Shown here: positions 23,201-38,200 of the stretch, one piece after another
How positions within the stretch are numbered: the first letter of the stretch is position 1
Layout of the letters: each line of letters starts with the position of its first letter
Origin: Siderastrea radians
Lineage: Eukaryota; Cnidaria; Anthozoa; Scleractinia; Rhizangiidae
Length of the DNA stretch: 64,000 nucleotides
Reading direction: 5' to 3'
NCBI GenBank assembly: GCA_964017195.1
Contig: OZ024898.1
Location: 11,629,630 to 11,693,629, forward strand
The notes under the pieces: generated by a model
The model's input: the letters and a program-made list of their open reading frames with translations, nothing else
Told to the model about the DNA's origin: nothing
The model's database searches: none
Made by a program: the position numbers and the translations under genes

Positions 23201-26200
23201 ACTGAAACACAGATGCCGATTCGGGGAAGTCCCTTGCTTTCGCCAGGTTGAATAATTCAACAGTGACATGCAAGCATTTTTTTGGCAATTTTACTTTGCT
23301 TCGCCAAAATCTTTAGGGAAGGTTGTGTAGAAAAGTACAAGACATTCAATGGAGTTGACTTCTCTTTGATGAGAGCAAGGACGAAGGTGCTAGCGAACTT
23401 TGAAGCTGGCATGAATTCGCCTAACTTGCCCTGGCACGTAAACATTATATCACTGAAACATAGAAGCCGATTCGGGAAAGTCCCTTGCTTTCGCCAAATC
23501 ATTCATGGAATTGTTGCCTAAAAGTAGACTTGTACATTTTTTTTTCGGTAGATAACCGTTCCCTTTAGATTTTAGGATTATTTTTCTTTATCAATAAATT
23601 TAGAATTACGCTGAGATGTCAGTTCGTAAAAAAAAAAATAATTGAGTCACGCTATGGTCAAACTATTTCATCACGTTCTTTTTTCGAGAGTGCTGGAACA
23701 GATGAATGACCAAGAAATGAGGGATGGGAAAAGTAATCATTCATCGAATCGTGACCTAAAAGTAGACTTGTACATTTCTTTTTTCGGTAGATAACCGTTC
23801 CCTTTAGATTTTAGGACTATTTTTCTTTATCAATAAATTTAGAATTACGCTGAGATGTCAGTTCGTTAAAAAAAAATGAATTGAGTCACGCTATGGTCAA
23901 GCTATTTCATCACGTTCTTTTTTCGAGAGTGCTGGGACGGGTGAATGACCAAGAAATGAGGGATGGGAAAAGTGTTGACACTATTAGGGATTCATGTTAT
24001 CACAAGGAGAAGGGTGCAGAAAAGACGTGGGAAGGATGGGAGGCAGCATACACGTCACACGTTAGAAAAATCACCAACTTCAAAACTTTATACCACTTGG
24101 GCACATATCTTGAGTGACCGTAATAAATTTGCACCCCGAGGGGAGGGGGAAAACGGCGGGGTCCAATGCCCCCGGGGCTTTTCTTGTTTTGAAGTAAATC
24201 GCAAAAACACTTCCAACCTTAGTTTTTGCATAATAATACTAAATGCATTGAAAAATAATCAATGCTTTGATAAAATGGCTAGAAAATACTGTTAAGATGT
24301 GTCTTCTACCTAGTATTTTACGCCTAGAAAGTTTTGTTAAAACTGGTGTTCGCGATCTCGAGAAGGAATTGTTTTTCTAATCATTTTGTGGTAATTCTTG
24401 TATTTGAGCGGCCGGCTTTTGCGAAAATCTTAAGAACGGCTCGATAGATTTTTTTAAAACATTAAACACGCGTGCTTGATGACGTGACCAATTTTAGTAT
24501 TGAGTCTTATTAACATTGATTTACTGGAACACTTTTAAATTACACGTTAAAGAGGACGTATGAATCGACGGAAAAGCTTGCGTTACATATTAACAGTTGG
24601 CAAGTAAATGCTAATATATTCAAAGTAATGCGCAATGCATTCTTCCGTGATTTTTACTTTTCGTTGTAATCTACAGTGCAACAAAGAACAAAGAAACCAG
24701 ATTAAAATCACGAGGCAATGAATTACGCATTACTTTGAATATATTAGCATTAACTTGCCAACTGTGAAGTTGTAACGCAAGCTTTCCCGTCGGTTCATAC
24801 GTCCTCTTTAACGTTAAATCTAAAAGTGTTCCAGTAAATCAATGTTAATAAGACTCAATAATAAAACTAGCCACATTGTCAAGCAGGCGCGTTTACTGTT
24901 TTTAAAAAATCTATCGAGCCGATCTTAAGATTTTCGCAAAAGTGCTCAGATTAAAGAATTACCACAAAATTATTACGCGAATGATCTTAGAAAAACAATT
25001 CGTTCTCGAGATCGCGAACACCAGTTTCAACAAAACTTTCTTGGCGTAAAATAGTAAGTAAAAGACACATTTTAACAGTATTTTCTAGCCATTTCATAAA
25101 ATCATTGATTATTTTTCGGTGCATTTATTATTTCTATGCAAAAACTAAGGTTGAAAATGTGTTTGCGATTTACTTCAAAACAAACATACAGTTTTTTTGT
25201 TCTTGTATGTTTTGTTTGCCATACACCACAGTTTAAGATGTTGGTATTTGCTTTTCAAAGTGAAATCTGGATCGCGCAAAATTTCAATTCTACTGTTTTC
25301 GAGGATTTTTGTTTATCGTTGTCATGGAAATATCGATTTTCACAAAATGTAAACCTCGCTAAAGCTCACTCCTAAACCAACAAGTAGTGCAATTTTCAAG
25401 TTGATCCGACAGGAAGAAGACTGTCTAAGAGCCGATTCAAAAAGTTAGGTATGGTCCCAAAAAAACTGTATCGAAACACCTTAAAAAAGCCAAGACATTT
25501 CGGATCTATAGGGATTTTAAATGCCTACCTGAATTCATGAATTGTCGGGAAATCTTTATAAAACTACCACTTATCCAGTGTAACTAACCTGTAAGGACCG
25601 CATAACTCACGGACAACGGATCATATCTTGTCTCGTATAATTCCTTGACACAGGCTCTAAATCCAGAGATATTCATGTTCTACAAAGAATAAGTAAACAT
25701 AACACAACTGCCTGGCTGCTACGTCAAGATGTGTCACAGTCAGTGACAGGGTATCAGTAACTTTCTCAATGGGGGGGAGACTTAACTACCACATCGTTGC
25801 TATGGAAAGTTTCTAGCCGTCATATCTTGGGAGCCCTTACTTCCACAGATACGTTGCTTGGCCACATTTGTTTCATGGGAAAGGTTTTCAAGATTTTTGA
25901 GTCACAACCATATTTGGCAAGTCAGTGACCGGAACAGAACTAAAACACAGACAGCGTACAGTGCCAATATTTATCCGTCATCAAGATGCAAAACGTTACG
26001 TATCGATTTCTTGAAATTCGCATTAGTTTGGAAGTTTTGCCGTCAAAAGTACCTATATCTATACATTTTCTACACTAAATTTTTTCTTTTCCTTACGTTG
26101 ACAGTAACTGCTTACCTCAGATTACAAAAAAATTGGAATTTCTCTGACTCTTAAAAAAAATCAGAGTTCTACCTTCTTTCTTCCGAGTTTTAGGAATTTT

Positions 26201-29200
26201 TCTTTCTAATGCGCGATTGGGGACTGGCATCAGCTACGCACGCGCAATGTCGATTTTAATATTCAGATGTTCATCCTCATACATTTCACCAATAACAGCA
26301 CAAAACTCTTCAAAACAGGGCATGACAAAATACCACCCACAAAATTCCTTACCAACAACCCCAGACTTAAAGTTAGGGCTCTGTTAAGGACGGCGCCTCC
26401 TTTTGTTACTGTTTACACTTTCTGCACAACTCAGGATTATCCGATGGTCAGTTTTCTTAAGGACGATTGCTACTAATAGATAGCTTATGGCTATGCGGGA
26501 AAGGAGATCCTCTTACCAAGAGCTATTGCAATCAAAAAGAAAATTGGGGGTAACCACCCATTTTTCAGAGATAATTGGGCTAAAATTTGGAAAGAAATTG
26601 CTATACACTGTTATGCCTTTTAAGGATTTTTAGAATTACAGTTGCTTAACTAACTCTGAAAAATAAGTGGTTACCCCAAATTTCCTTTTTGGATTTCAGT
26701 AGCCCCTGCTAAGATCTGCTTTCCTTACATAGCATTGAAAATACCTCTGTATTAGGAGGCACCATCCTTAATGGAGCACACCTGGTTTGCAACTGATGTG
26801 GAGCCTTAATCAGGAAGTTCTTTCACGCTAGCAACCTACGTATGACCTGAGTATTATATTACTTCTTAATTAAAGAAGCAACCTTTAGAGGCTACTTTAT
26901 CAAACTATTAGGGAGCGGGTCTCAATGTTCAAATGACGGACATGCATGGCAATGACTTTGTTGTGGTCACCAAACAATCCATTTTAAAATAAAAATAAGT
27001 AAACCGTACAAGCCATTTAAGATTTTAAAATTTGATAGGTTGAATTTGTGGTCCGTTTCTTGATGTCTATTTTTCATTTTAGTGGGGTCGGTATCATTAC
27101 GCGTACTTACAATACGGTAGAGCTGTGAGGAAGGGGGTCCTTTCAAGTGGTACGACTCGTTCAAGTGGTGTAAATGGTGAAACTGTATCTCATTATCGAC
27201 ACTTAGAATTTGAAGAGAGTTAAAACAACTTGTAAGACTTTAACGAGTTGTAGAACTGGTGAAACCCCATCGCATTGTGAAAGGGTCGAAGTCAACTCGA
27301 CGATCACCATACAGTTGGTTATATGCGATAGGTGAGCCATTTGATTTTGAGTTTTGCGGTTTTGAATGGAGTTTAAATATTTAAAGTCGGTCTCTGAAAT
27401 TTGCATACGTACGTTTGTTGTTTATTTATAGAGTGAAAACAGTTCGCGGTAGTCTGTCGGGCGTGTGGGAATTCGGGCTTTAGCGTTTAGTATCTTTTCC
27501 ATGAGTGTGTAGCAGAAATAAATGCCTACTCTGCCGTCTAACATTCGTTATACGAGAAGTTACAGTTTGATCGTTTGGAATATGGTATATCAAACGGAAA
27601 TGGGAAGAAGCATTATGAAGTAAATGTGTCAGTGGAGCGTTCCTTGTGTTGTTTATGATTCTGAAATGTAAGGGAAACTCTGGTATCAGATTTTAAAACA
27701 TTCACTGTAATGTTTTATTTAGTGGTATGATGCGGGTGGCGTGCTATTCAGTTTGGTCGTAGTAGAGGCATCGGAATGGCGTTTATGTAGTCGCACGGTA
27801 CTATAACACTCGTTACCCAAGGGTTTCGTCGTAAGTTTTGGGTGGAATCATTTGCAGCATACGCGTATAGCTGTCGCTTTGGCACGTGCGAATTTTCTGT
27901 CGTTTTTTGGCTAAAAAACAAACGAAAATTCCCACGCACTAAGCGACACTATACGCGTATGCTGCAAATGATTTCACCCTTTATGTATGATTGTGAAGTG
28001 GATTTTAAAATGAGTTCAGTTAGACTCACTTGTCGTTACAGTCGTTTTACTTATTCGTGGAACAATATCTAACAATTGGCGTTTAATAGTCGAAGTTGAA
28101 CCAAAGAAAACACTGGAATTAGTGTTTATAGTGTGTAAAACTGTAGTTTATTGGCTATTTCAAAGGCGAAGTAAAATGACTCTAATTGCGTTCGACGAAG
28201 GAGAACGCATTCCTAATGTTGTGTTGGGTGTCCTGTGTTTTACAAGGCAGAAAAATGTGAGATTTTCTCTGTAGTGGACGCCAAATTAGCCCCCCCTCCC
28301 GAAGATTTTTGCAGGGGCCTACGCTCGGCCGTTTGGACTTTGGCCTCGCTTTCATGACGCCCAGGCCCCAAACGTGTAAACACACTGTCACCAGAGCAGA
28401 CAAATATTGATGGTGGTTTCAAGAGCAAATTTGTTATTTTCTTCGAGTTTTTTTTAGAAAAGTTGTCGAGTTTGTCGACAAGGCACAGTTTCAAGTCCAC
28501 TCATAAACACAAGCAGCGTACCTAGGATGTAAAGCGGTCGAGAAAGCATCGATTATTCGTACGGACTCTTGATTTCTCCCGAGCGAGGAGCACAAAGGCT
28601 TTCACAAGACTTTTCACAAGACTTTTCTGGGAAAACTTTCAAGTTTGTTGACAAAACACAATTTGAAGCCCACTTATAAAGGCAAGGGGCGGAGGTAGGA
28701 TGTTCAGCGCTCGAGAAAACATCGATTATTCGAACGGAGATTTTGCCATTCCTTGTGGCCGACTTTAAAGAATTTTAAGAGTGATTTCTGCTGACTTTCA
28801 GAGCAAGAAACTGGTTATATTGTTGTCACAAGTCATGACGATAAAGACTGATAGGAAGGCTAAATATTGCTTTAAATGCAGGATGAAAGTGAGCACTTTT
28901 GTTAAGACATTTGTCGAGACACGCAACAGCCTAGCCTCTGTTATTTTTCACACGAGGAATTGTAAGCGAGTGAATCAGCAGAGACATCAAAATGCTGCTT
29001 GATACTAATTAATCGTTGTTATGTAGTTCTTGAAATTTTCGTGTTCATCTGCAAACCGTGATGGTCATTTTAAAAACGTACCACTGGCAAATTCGTTGAT
29101 GTAAAGTCGTGCTCAAACCACCAAAGGGTTTACAGTTGAATTGATGCCAGTTCTTTTGTATATTGAGGATGCCAGTTATCCCTGTTTGTTGAGATGCCTG

Positions 29201-32200
29201 TCTGTGACGTTGTAGAGCCCAATTTGCATCCAATCTGTGGCAAACCTTATTTGCTCGTGTAGATGAGAAAATTTTGCCAATTTGTTTTGTTACAAATGTA
29301 TTTGATTATTAAGCTGGCATGTCTTGTAAAAAGGTAATCAAAGATTTCTGGAAAATTAGTTTCAGGCCCTTTGTTACATGTTTTGGAGCTTTTACGCTGG
29401 CTAACCAAGTGATAATAGCTGGGTTGGGCACTCGCTGTTCCACTGACTGAAACACATTGTCAGCACATATTCAAGGACATTTGTCGTCAGCAGAAAATTT
29501 GTTCATCATGGTCAAATCTTTTCATTGCAATTCTCAGTCAAAACAATATGTAAACCAGAGCTCAGAGCCATGCTTTCATTTAGGGGAAAGCAAAGGACTC
29601 AAAGCTTTCATCTCCTTGGTGACAACTTGGGAACCAGAAGTGTTGGCTGTCTGATATAATGCAACCAGTCGAACGCACTCCATTAATCTTTGATTACTAC
29701 TAGTATGCATAGTATAGATCCGAAGACTCGATTAGGAAGGAAAGTTATTGGCAATGTTTTTGGAGCTGTAGTGATAGAGCGATGTTTTATAAAAAGAGTA
29801 AAGTCGCTCTGTTCGAGTATTTGAGAAAGGTGTTAAATTTTATTTCAAACATAAAGTAATATTGAGAATTGCATGTCATTAAGGACATTTTCATTGGGTT
29901 CATCCCGGTTATTCTCTGATATGGGGAAATTCATGCTGTAGTGGGTAACCCCAACAGAAATTTTTGTCTAATTATGGTGTGATTCTTACTTCGCGATTGC
30001 GAGAAATGGCATAAGCGAGACATACATCGCTTGTCTCTTGGAGAACCCGCTTTTAAAACTTTGTTCTCAGTTTGCTCAACGTTTATAGAACAAGTAATAG
30101 ATATATCACCGTCTTGTCTTTCGTGTATCACGCTCGTTTCGTACATGCGCCTAAATAACGAGGCATAATCATAGTTGTCTCCCCTTAGCCATTTTCACAA
30201 TGCTTCAGTAGAAGCAGTAATCGAAATAATAGTTCCCTTTTAGAACTCTATTATCAGTTTGCGCGACGCTTATAGAACGAGTAATGGACATTTTATCGTC
30301 TTTTATTTCGTTTACCTCACTTGCTTCGCATGTATCTTTCGTGTATCTCACTCGCTTAGTCTCGACGCTTAAATAACGAGGCAAAATCATAGTTGCCTTC
30401 CCTCGGCCAGTTTCACAATGCTTCATTGGAGGGAGTGATCGACATAACAGTCCCCTTTTAGAAAGCTAGAACGAGTAACAGACATATTACCGCCTTCTAC
30501 CTCGCTTCAAACGTAATTCTTTCCTGTATCTTGCTCGCTTCGTACGTACGCTTAAATAACGAGGCAAAATCACTGTTTTCTTTCCTTGGCCAGTTTCACA
30601 ATGCTTCAATGTAAGCAGTAATCGACGTAACAGTTCGCTTTTAGAACTATGTAGTCAGTTTGCACAACGCTTATAGAACGAGAAATAGACATGTTATCGT
30701 CTTCTATTTCGTGTACCCGCATATGCGCATAGGCTCGGTGTTCGGTTTGTTTTATGCAACGAATGTTTTGGGGTCATACGCTTAAAGAACGAGGCATAGT
30801 CGCGACTCATACGAATAAACTTTCTTTATGAGATGCAGTTTCACCACTTGAACGAGTTGAATGACTCGTACGAGTTGACTGGACCCCTGCCTTTCTTAGT
30901 GAGATGCAGTTTCACCACTTGAACAGGTCGTACAACTCGTGCGAGTTGAGCGGGTCCTTGCCTTAATGAGATGCAACGACAAGTAACACTTCATTTTATT
31001 TCACTGAAAAATACCATATCACGACTTGAACAAATCGAACCACTTGTTAACATTAATTTACGACTCGTACGACTGGTACGAGTTGAATCACCACTTTCAC
31101 GACTTGAACAAGTGGTGAGTGTTGGACATGCTTGAGCTTCACAGCGGTCAAACATACGACAAGTTTTCAGTTTCTGTCATAAGTTGCAAAGAAAAACAGC
31201 TTTACGTTGGATGCAAATTTCTCTGAAATGATGTATTACTAACTGTCAGCCAAAAGTTTTTGTGCAAGATTCAGTTTGTAAAGGTACTTATTGCTTTGTT
31301 TTCATACGAACTCCACGCCCGAAAAAGTTTGAACCAAATGAAATTTCAAGTATCTCTAAACCGGATGTTAGGTTGCTTTTTTGTGTTTGACCGCTGCGGG
31401 CAATCTGTTGTCGTTTTTACCTCGATCCACGTGGTAATTCCGTTGTGAACTGGTGCTGAGTTTGCACTTGCCGTTGTGCTGTGATTGGCTGATATTAGAA
31501 CTGTTGGTGTTGTGTTGTAATTTCTTGTAAATGAAACAAACTGCAGAAGAAAACAAATCGTAGTACTTCTCATTACCACTTATTTTTTCAAAATGTCATA
31601 TTGTCTTCGTGTTTCAAACTACTCCAAGTGCAACGAAAGATCTGGTATTTTCTCATTATCCCTCAAAATTCTTTATTTGCGCACAATGCCATGATAGATC
31701 TCACTAAACTAACCTCGTACAGGACTGAATTGTAAAGGTTTACAAAGCAATGAGTAGTAGTTTATAGATATCAAAAAACCGTTAGGTTCGGTTTCAAGTT
31801 TGCACGTTTTGCGACTTGACACGCTGTTTGCATAGAATGCCACATGAATTTATAATTGCATTGTGTGCCACGGCAATCCATCATTGACATAACTATGTAA
31901 CAGGTCTACACGTGTACACACTGTGGACACAGGACCCTAGTCTGTGTACTCGTGTACTGTCTTACCTCGCAATAAGCGTTGTTGTTTTCATCTAGAGGTG
32001 GGTTTGTGTTTGGAAAATTGATGGTACTATACTCGCTAAAGATTGGTTTGTGAAGTTTGGAGAACGCGAACCAATCCTGCGAATAGAAAGGAAAGCAATG
32101 TTTGTAACGGTCTTACAAATACCTTTGGCCAGACTGGCATTCATTAGTCTCCCACGCAGCCGTTCTTAGGGTCGTCACGGAACGCTCCTTCCCGTGGAGA

Positions 32201-35200
32201 CTTCATGAACCTAACTGGCCAAATTATTTGTTGAGTGTCAGCCATAGACAGCCGCGCCGGCCAGTTTTTCCCAAACTTGGTAGTTGTATCCCTCGGATAT
32301 GGATCCTCGTATTAAACAGATGTATTTTACAACGTTGTTCTTGTCATTTTTCAATTGAAGATCGTAAGGGGCTATTTAATGTTTCAACATATGAAAGAAG
32401 GGCATTACAGACGTAAGCAATAAAAAAAATACTCAGTTCCTCCTGGCTGCAACCGTTGCTTATAAACCAGTAATAAAATAGACTTCAGTTGTTCGTATGA
32501 TGACAGTATAGTGCACTATTAGGAAACTCAAAACTTCTCTGCGAAAGTTTGGTCTTAACTGGAAGGCAAAAGAAACTGTTGCCGGAGCCTCCTTATTACG
32601 ATTGTCATCATGACTTCCGCTCAGGTTGTCAAAACGTCAGTCCATGTCACCTTAAACAATCCTTCTCAGGACTACACTCACCCGGACGATCACAATTTAC
32701 CGAATTATGTACTAAAATAATTGCCCGTATTAATTGCATCATGTATACAATTCCGCCTGACAATAATAATTACTCAAATAATTTAATATCTAGTAGTCCG
32801 TTGGTAACGACACTTTACACCAAATTTGTTGCAACACTTTCCATGTCCGTCTCCTTCGTGTTGTTAACAACGACTTGCAACAACAAAAATTGTTCTACTC
32901 AACATTGAAGGGAAGATGGAGGAGCCGCGCCTAAAAATAAGCGACTCGTGTGTAATTGAGGGAAGCGTCCCAAGGCAATGAACACAATGTGTCCAAAATT
33001 GTGGGCGAAGTTTATTAGTTTTCATTTTCTAATTTTTTCAACACTTATGATGTCACTTGGGTGCATACCACATTGATGTCTTCATGCTTGCCATCGAAGT
33101 TTTGCATTTCACGAAGACAGACTTTAAATGAATCCTTGGTTACATCCTCTGTCCAAATAAGAGCGGCATCATACTCCTTACCAGTCCTCAGATGCTCTGT
33201 CGTCACAAGAACTACGGGCGCCTCATCAAACTTGTCCTGCATTATTGGAAACAGTGGAAATTTTGCCAAATTTTCAAATCAGTGAGATTCAGCGAGACAT
33301 AAATCATAACCATTAATGCAACCAGAATTGTCTTATCACCCATTAATGGGATCATTTGCGAACATTTGTAAGTGTTAAAGCGTTAAGTGAGACATAACGA
33401 TCATGATTACCATAGATTTAGTTGAGAAGACGATTAGAATATTTCCATGGTTTGTCTTAAGACAAAATCATTAATTCAATTGAACAAATCGAATCCGTCG
33501 TATACTGTGACAAAAGCTGGTTGCATCTTGCCTCTTTCTTAGGTCGTTTTCTGAAAATGTCAAAAGTAACAAAATAAAGAAACATTTGCAGTGAATTACA
33601 AGTGTTTAAATCCTACCTTTGGAAAAATGGCATCAGCACAGTTTGTCCCAGACCACCACTTGTGAACTTTTATTGTTCCCGTTAATCCCTCGGGCGGTGC
33701 TCCTTGATAAGCCGCCCAGTCGATGGTCGCAAATGGATTAAAGTTCTCCTCTTTCCTTCCTGCTTGCATGACACACACTGTGAAATTTTTCGTGTTGACA
33801 TTTTCCGTCCAGGAAGTAACAGCATCGTGGACAGTCACAGAGTCATTTAGCTTCATATGATTAACAGTGATCTGGACATGCACTTGTTTCTCCGGATAGA
33901 AGCGGTATGGCGGAAAAGCGACTGTTGTACAGCTAGAATCAGACCATTTTGGAACATGGAGAAGTTCCAATCGGCCTCGAACGATTGGAAAGCCTGTTAA
34001 GTAAAATAAAAACATGGTAAAAGTTGGTTCCTGTGGTTTTTAAATTTTACTTTGTAAAATCAAGCATGGAAACTATTTCCCTTCCTTCAACTTCAAGACC
34101 ACGATTTGGTGTTTGTAAATCCTATAAAGCGACAACCACAATTGTTTCATTAGTACAATTTTTTTTTATCAATCTTTGGTAAGAATGGTAAGTCTAAAGA
34201 AGGTATGTGCAAAGGGAAAAAGTGACGGTTTCCCAAAGAAGAGGCCTCCATTAGTCTACCGTTTGAAATCTATTGCCGGCAAGCTGAACTGTCAGAATAT
34301 CGTCCTCACCCTCACAGCTTCCCGGGTGGTAGACAAGGTTATTCTCCAGTCTTCTACAGTAGCTCAACTCGTGCCAGCATTTGTTGTCGTATGTTGTCCC
34401 ATTCGCAGTACACACTGGGTCCTGATAGGAGGGGCATTGATCAAAACACTCACAACGAGCGACATGAGGACTGTACGTTCTACAGACTCCAAAGCGTGGA
34501 CAGTACACATCAAGGCAAGGATTGAGGTCTGTGACAATGAAAAGGGTCAGTAAATTAACATCACTACGAGACTTTCTTTTCATTAGTAAAGAAACTGCCA
34601 CTTTGTTGACAAAAGCAAACATTATGGCTAAACATTATCTTTTTTTATATCGTAACGTGATGCTAGCGTTATTGTCTGTCGGTATCAGGTAGAGGAGACA
34701 GAGCATGCTAGGATAGAAGCACGATCCTTAGCTAATAAATTCTGCTTTACCTTGTTATCATAGCAACCAGATCACGGGAAAAGCTTTTCTACTTGTTTTT
34801 GGTAAAATGTTCCGGCAAGTTACACTATCAATTCGTTTATTTGTTCAGTGTCTTAGTGTTAGTTTTACATGTTATTGCTTTCAATAGTCTTTGCAATTTA
34901 TTCGGTTCATAGAGGATTTATTTATACGCATATTCCGCCAATATGACGCCATACTTTAGTTTTCGTCGATCGCGGATCTCTCTCACAAGCTGTTTGCTTC
35001 CAACCCCCATTTAATTATACCCAAATTACTCCTTATGCCGTACTTGTTTACTTTTTGAGTTTTTTCCCTTCTAACTGGCCTATTTTGGTCCTTTCGATCT
35101 TGTTTCTTCAAAATATTTATATCGTGCCGTTTTACGGCGTTGGTATTGTTTAAGGACGGTGCCACTTTTTGTTACTGTGCACACGTTCTCCGCATCCCGA

Positions 35201-38200
35201 AACTGGTGTGAGATACTCGCTTTTCTTGAGAACGGTTGCTAACTGTTCGGTTTATAACTATCCGGAAATGTTAGCAAGGGCTGCTGGAATACAATAAGGT
35301 CTGGTGGTAACCAAGCATTTTTCAGAGACAATTGAGCTTAAACATAGAAAGACAATGCCAGACATTGTTGTGTATTTGAGAGCTTTTTAGAATTTTTGTT
35401 TGCTTAATAATGTCTGAAAAATACGTAGTCACCCATATTTATTTTGGGATTCCAATAGCCCTTGCTAAGACCTCCTTTTCCCGCATAGTTGTAACCTGTG
35501 CAAAAATACCTTTGAATTAGGTCGAACCGTCCTCAATTTTTGCATCCGATATACAAGCAAAACGCCCTAAGATACCACTGTATTTCATAAGGAATGGGTT
35601 CCAAAGCTATTTCAAGTATTGATTTAAAATGTTGACGCGTTTCCTGAAGGAGCGGGCGTCTTTGTGATAAATCATTGGTCCGACAGACACATATAAGCCT
35701 ATCATCACATCTTTTTCGACAGAATAATATTACGGTACAAGCGAACTCAAATATGTTTTTCTCTGAGCTCCAGTAGTTTGCTGACGGAATACTTGCACTT
35801 TTATTTGTACGGTCATAGCGATTAAAATCGCGTGAAAAATCAGTTTTACATACAAAAAAAGACTTGAACTCCTGAAAGGTTTATAGACTGCAGGTGTTAG
35901 ACGGTGGTGGTAAAAAGGTTAGTTACAGCTGTTTACACTGTTATGTCAGACCACTTGTTTTCAGTAAAGTTCGCCGGCTTTGATTTCCTCGTCATGATTC
36001 ACCAATAATGACAAAACGGCGTTGAAAGTTTGTAGATTTTTCGACTAAAAAAAATTGCTTATATTTCTAGAAGTCATTATTTCTGTATACTTGTTTTGTG
36101 CGGAAATTTTCGTCATTACTTCGTGACCATGGGAGAATGACTGGCTATGACAAGCGAACCATGACTCGTCCACTACGATTCATCTGCCCTGATTCGCCCA
36201 TTGACACAATTAAGATAATTCTGGAAATTTGCCTATGAAATGAGTTTACAGAGGAAATACTCCCTTCCTGAGAAAGAGTTAAGACAGGTGAATCATAGCT
36301 GGTGAATGATGTTTGAAATACGAGGGTCTGCACATCGCAATGAAAACGGCTGTAAAGTTTAGAGTCAAAAGACCAACCTCCAATAACAGCATAGCTGACT
36401 GTTACAGGGTCATGACCACTCCCAGAGCCAATTAAGTCTTTCACACATACGCGCATGTGCTGAAGGCCAATTTCCTGAAGAGAAATTGTTCATACTTTGT
36501 TGAACTTTGAAGACTGAATATGGTGTTTATCTTTGGCCAATAAAAGTGACATTTCTGCAATAAATTCCTTTATGCCCAAGATTGCTTTTGAAGGCATCCT
36601 CTTAGCTAGTTGATTTATACTTTTTGTCAATTAGGGAAAGCTTTTCTCAGTCTAATGACATTAAATTTATTTTTCTTATGGGGTGTTGATTTTTATTTTA
36701 TTTCTGAGAACCCAATTGCATCTTCAAAGGGAATCATTAAATTATCCTATGAGAATATGGCTACATCAACTGTGCTAAAAAATTCAATGACGTACAAGCA
36801 ACCCCACCGTGGTGCAAGGGGAGATAATGGACCTTCCCCCCTTTGGGTTTTGGCTGTGTTACATGATTTCGAAAAGATTTTACCTTTGGTAAATAGCACG
36901 TAATGTGCTCTACAAGGAAGGTAAATATTATGGGTTGTGGCACTGCTGGGGGCCTGTGACGTCATCCAAGAAAGCGGTCACTATAAAACAGTTTAACACT
37001 TTGTTGCTTTCTATCGACATTTTGGTGCCTTTCTCCACAAAATAAGGTTAAAAACATCGTATATTCAAACATCGCTTGACCAGCTACTACTTATGACGTC
37101 ATATCTCGTAAATATAGCAACCGATTTCTCAAAAATTCTCAAAATTCTTAAAACCTATGTCAAAATATGTGTAATGAACAAGCGCACAGCTATTAAAAAA
37201 GGCAGGGCTGAAACAATTCAAGAAAAACCTTATAAGTGGGGGGAGGGGAGGGGGCTGCTGTGTCTTGTACATCTCAGAGTTAATGTTTAAGAGAGCGCGC
37301 AATTATTTTTACTTTAACGAAAAGTGATATCTTACCTCTACCCAGGCTGTAATTATGTTGTTTTCTGGAGGGACAAGGTTTTTTATTTGACGATCATATC
37401 GGTGATGAACAGAGACAAGGACAACTGGAGAGTCGTAGAAGGTGGTATTAAAGGGTATTTGCTGTAAAATCAATCAATCAACCAATCATGAGCCAGTGAG
37501 TCAGTCAGTCAGTCAGTTAATCAAGTAAAGACAATCAATCATCAAGTAAATAAAAGTAGTCCATTTTTTGAATAAATACATTATAGGCACAGTCAGTTAA
37601 TTAGCCAAGAAATAAATATCAATTTTACTTATTTTTATCTTAGATATCTCTTTTAACAGGGATCTTGAATTTCAGGGTAACCACTAAGAGATTTGCCCTT
37701 GTTGATGATATTTTTTTGTTCTCAATACTTGTCTGCTTTATATTGTAATACTTATAGTTAAGAGAATAACCACCTTGATCAGTCTCAGTAACCAGGTAAC
37801 GACAAGGTTGCCCTAATCGAAGAAAAAACCATAAACAAAGATGACATAGGTTTGGCGATGGACAGCTGTCACTCACCTGACAAAACCCGTAGTTGTCGTC
37901 AGCTAAGGGGGTGCCATGGTTCAGAAAAACCGCTTCTCCTGTGATCGTAAAATTGAGATCAGAACCATTCCTGGGGAAGGCGAACCATTCCTGCAGAGGG
38001 AAAGAAGAAGAAGAAGAAGAAGATATGAGGTGTTGCGCTTAAACCTCCTACTAAATGCAGGATTTGTTTAAGACGGTGCGCTAAAATAATGGTCAAAAAA
38101 CCGACGCTAAAATACGGTGCATTGGCCGGTAACTGAATATAAATTAACGTTGCGTTGTCGGAGGTAACACTTCTACTTACCACACTTGTACCTTGGTGTT

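Larger units (their letters stand above)
27129..31115. repeat. Inverted pair of CACTTGAACGAGT-type segments bounding about 4 kb
   Basis: The segment 27,129-27,275 contains, on the minus strand, CAGTTTCACCA and CCACTTGAACGAGTCGTA. The same phrases occur on the plus strand at 30,836-31,110, where ACTCGTACGAGTTGA palindromes repeat several times. The span could be one element with degenerate inverted ends, but no precise termini were found. Confidence 0.45.

Noticed and set aside
32549..32908. 119-codon plus-strand frame
   Set aside because: Antisense to the mosaic gene's intron, no splice sites or recognisable motif, low-complexity 3' half.
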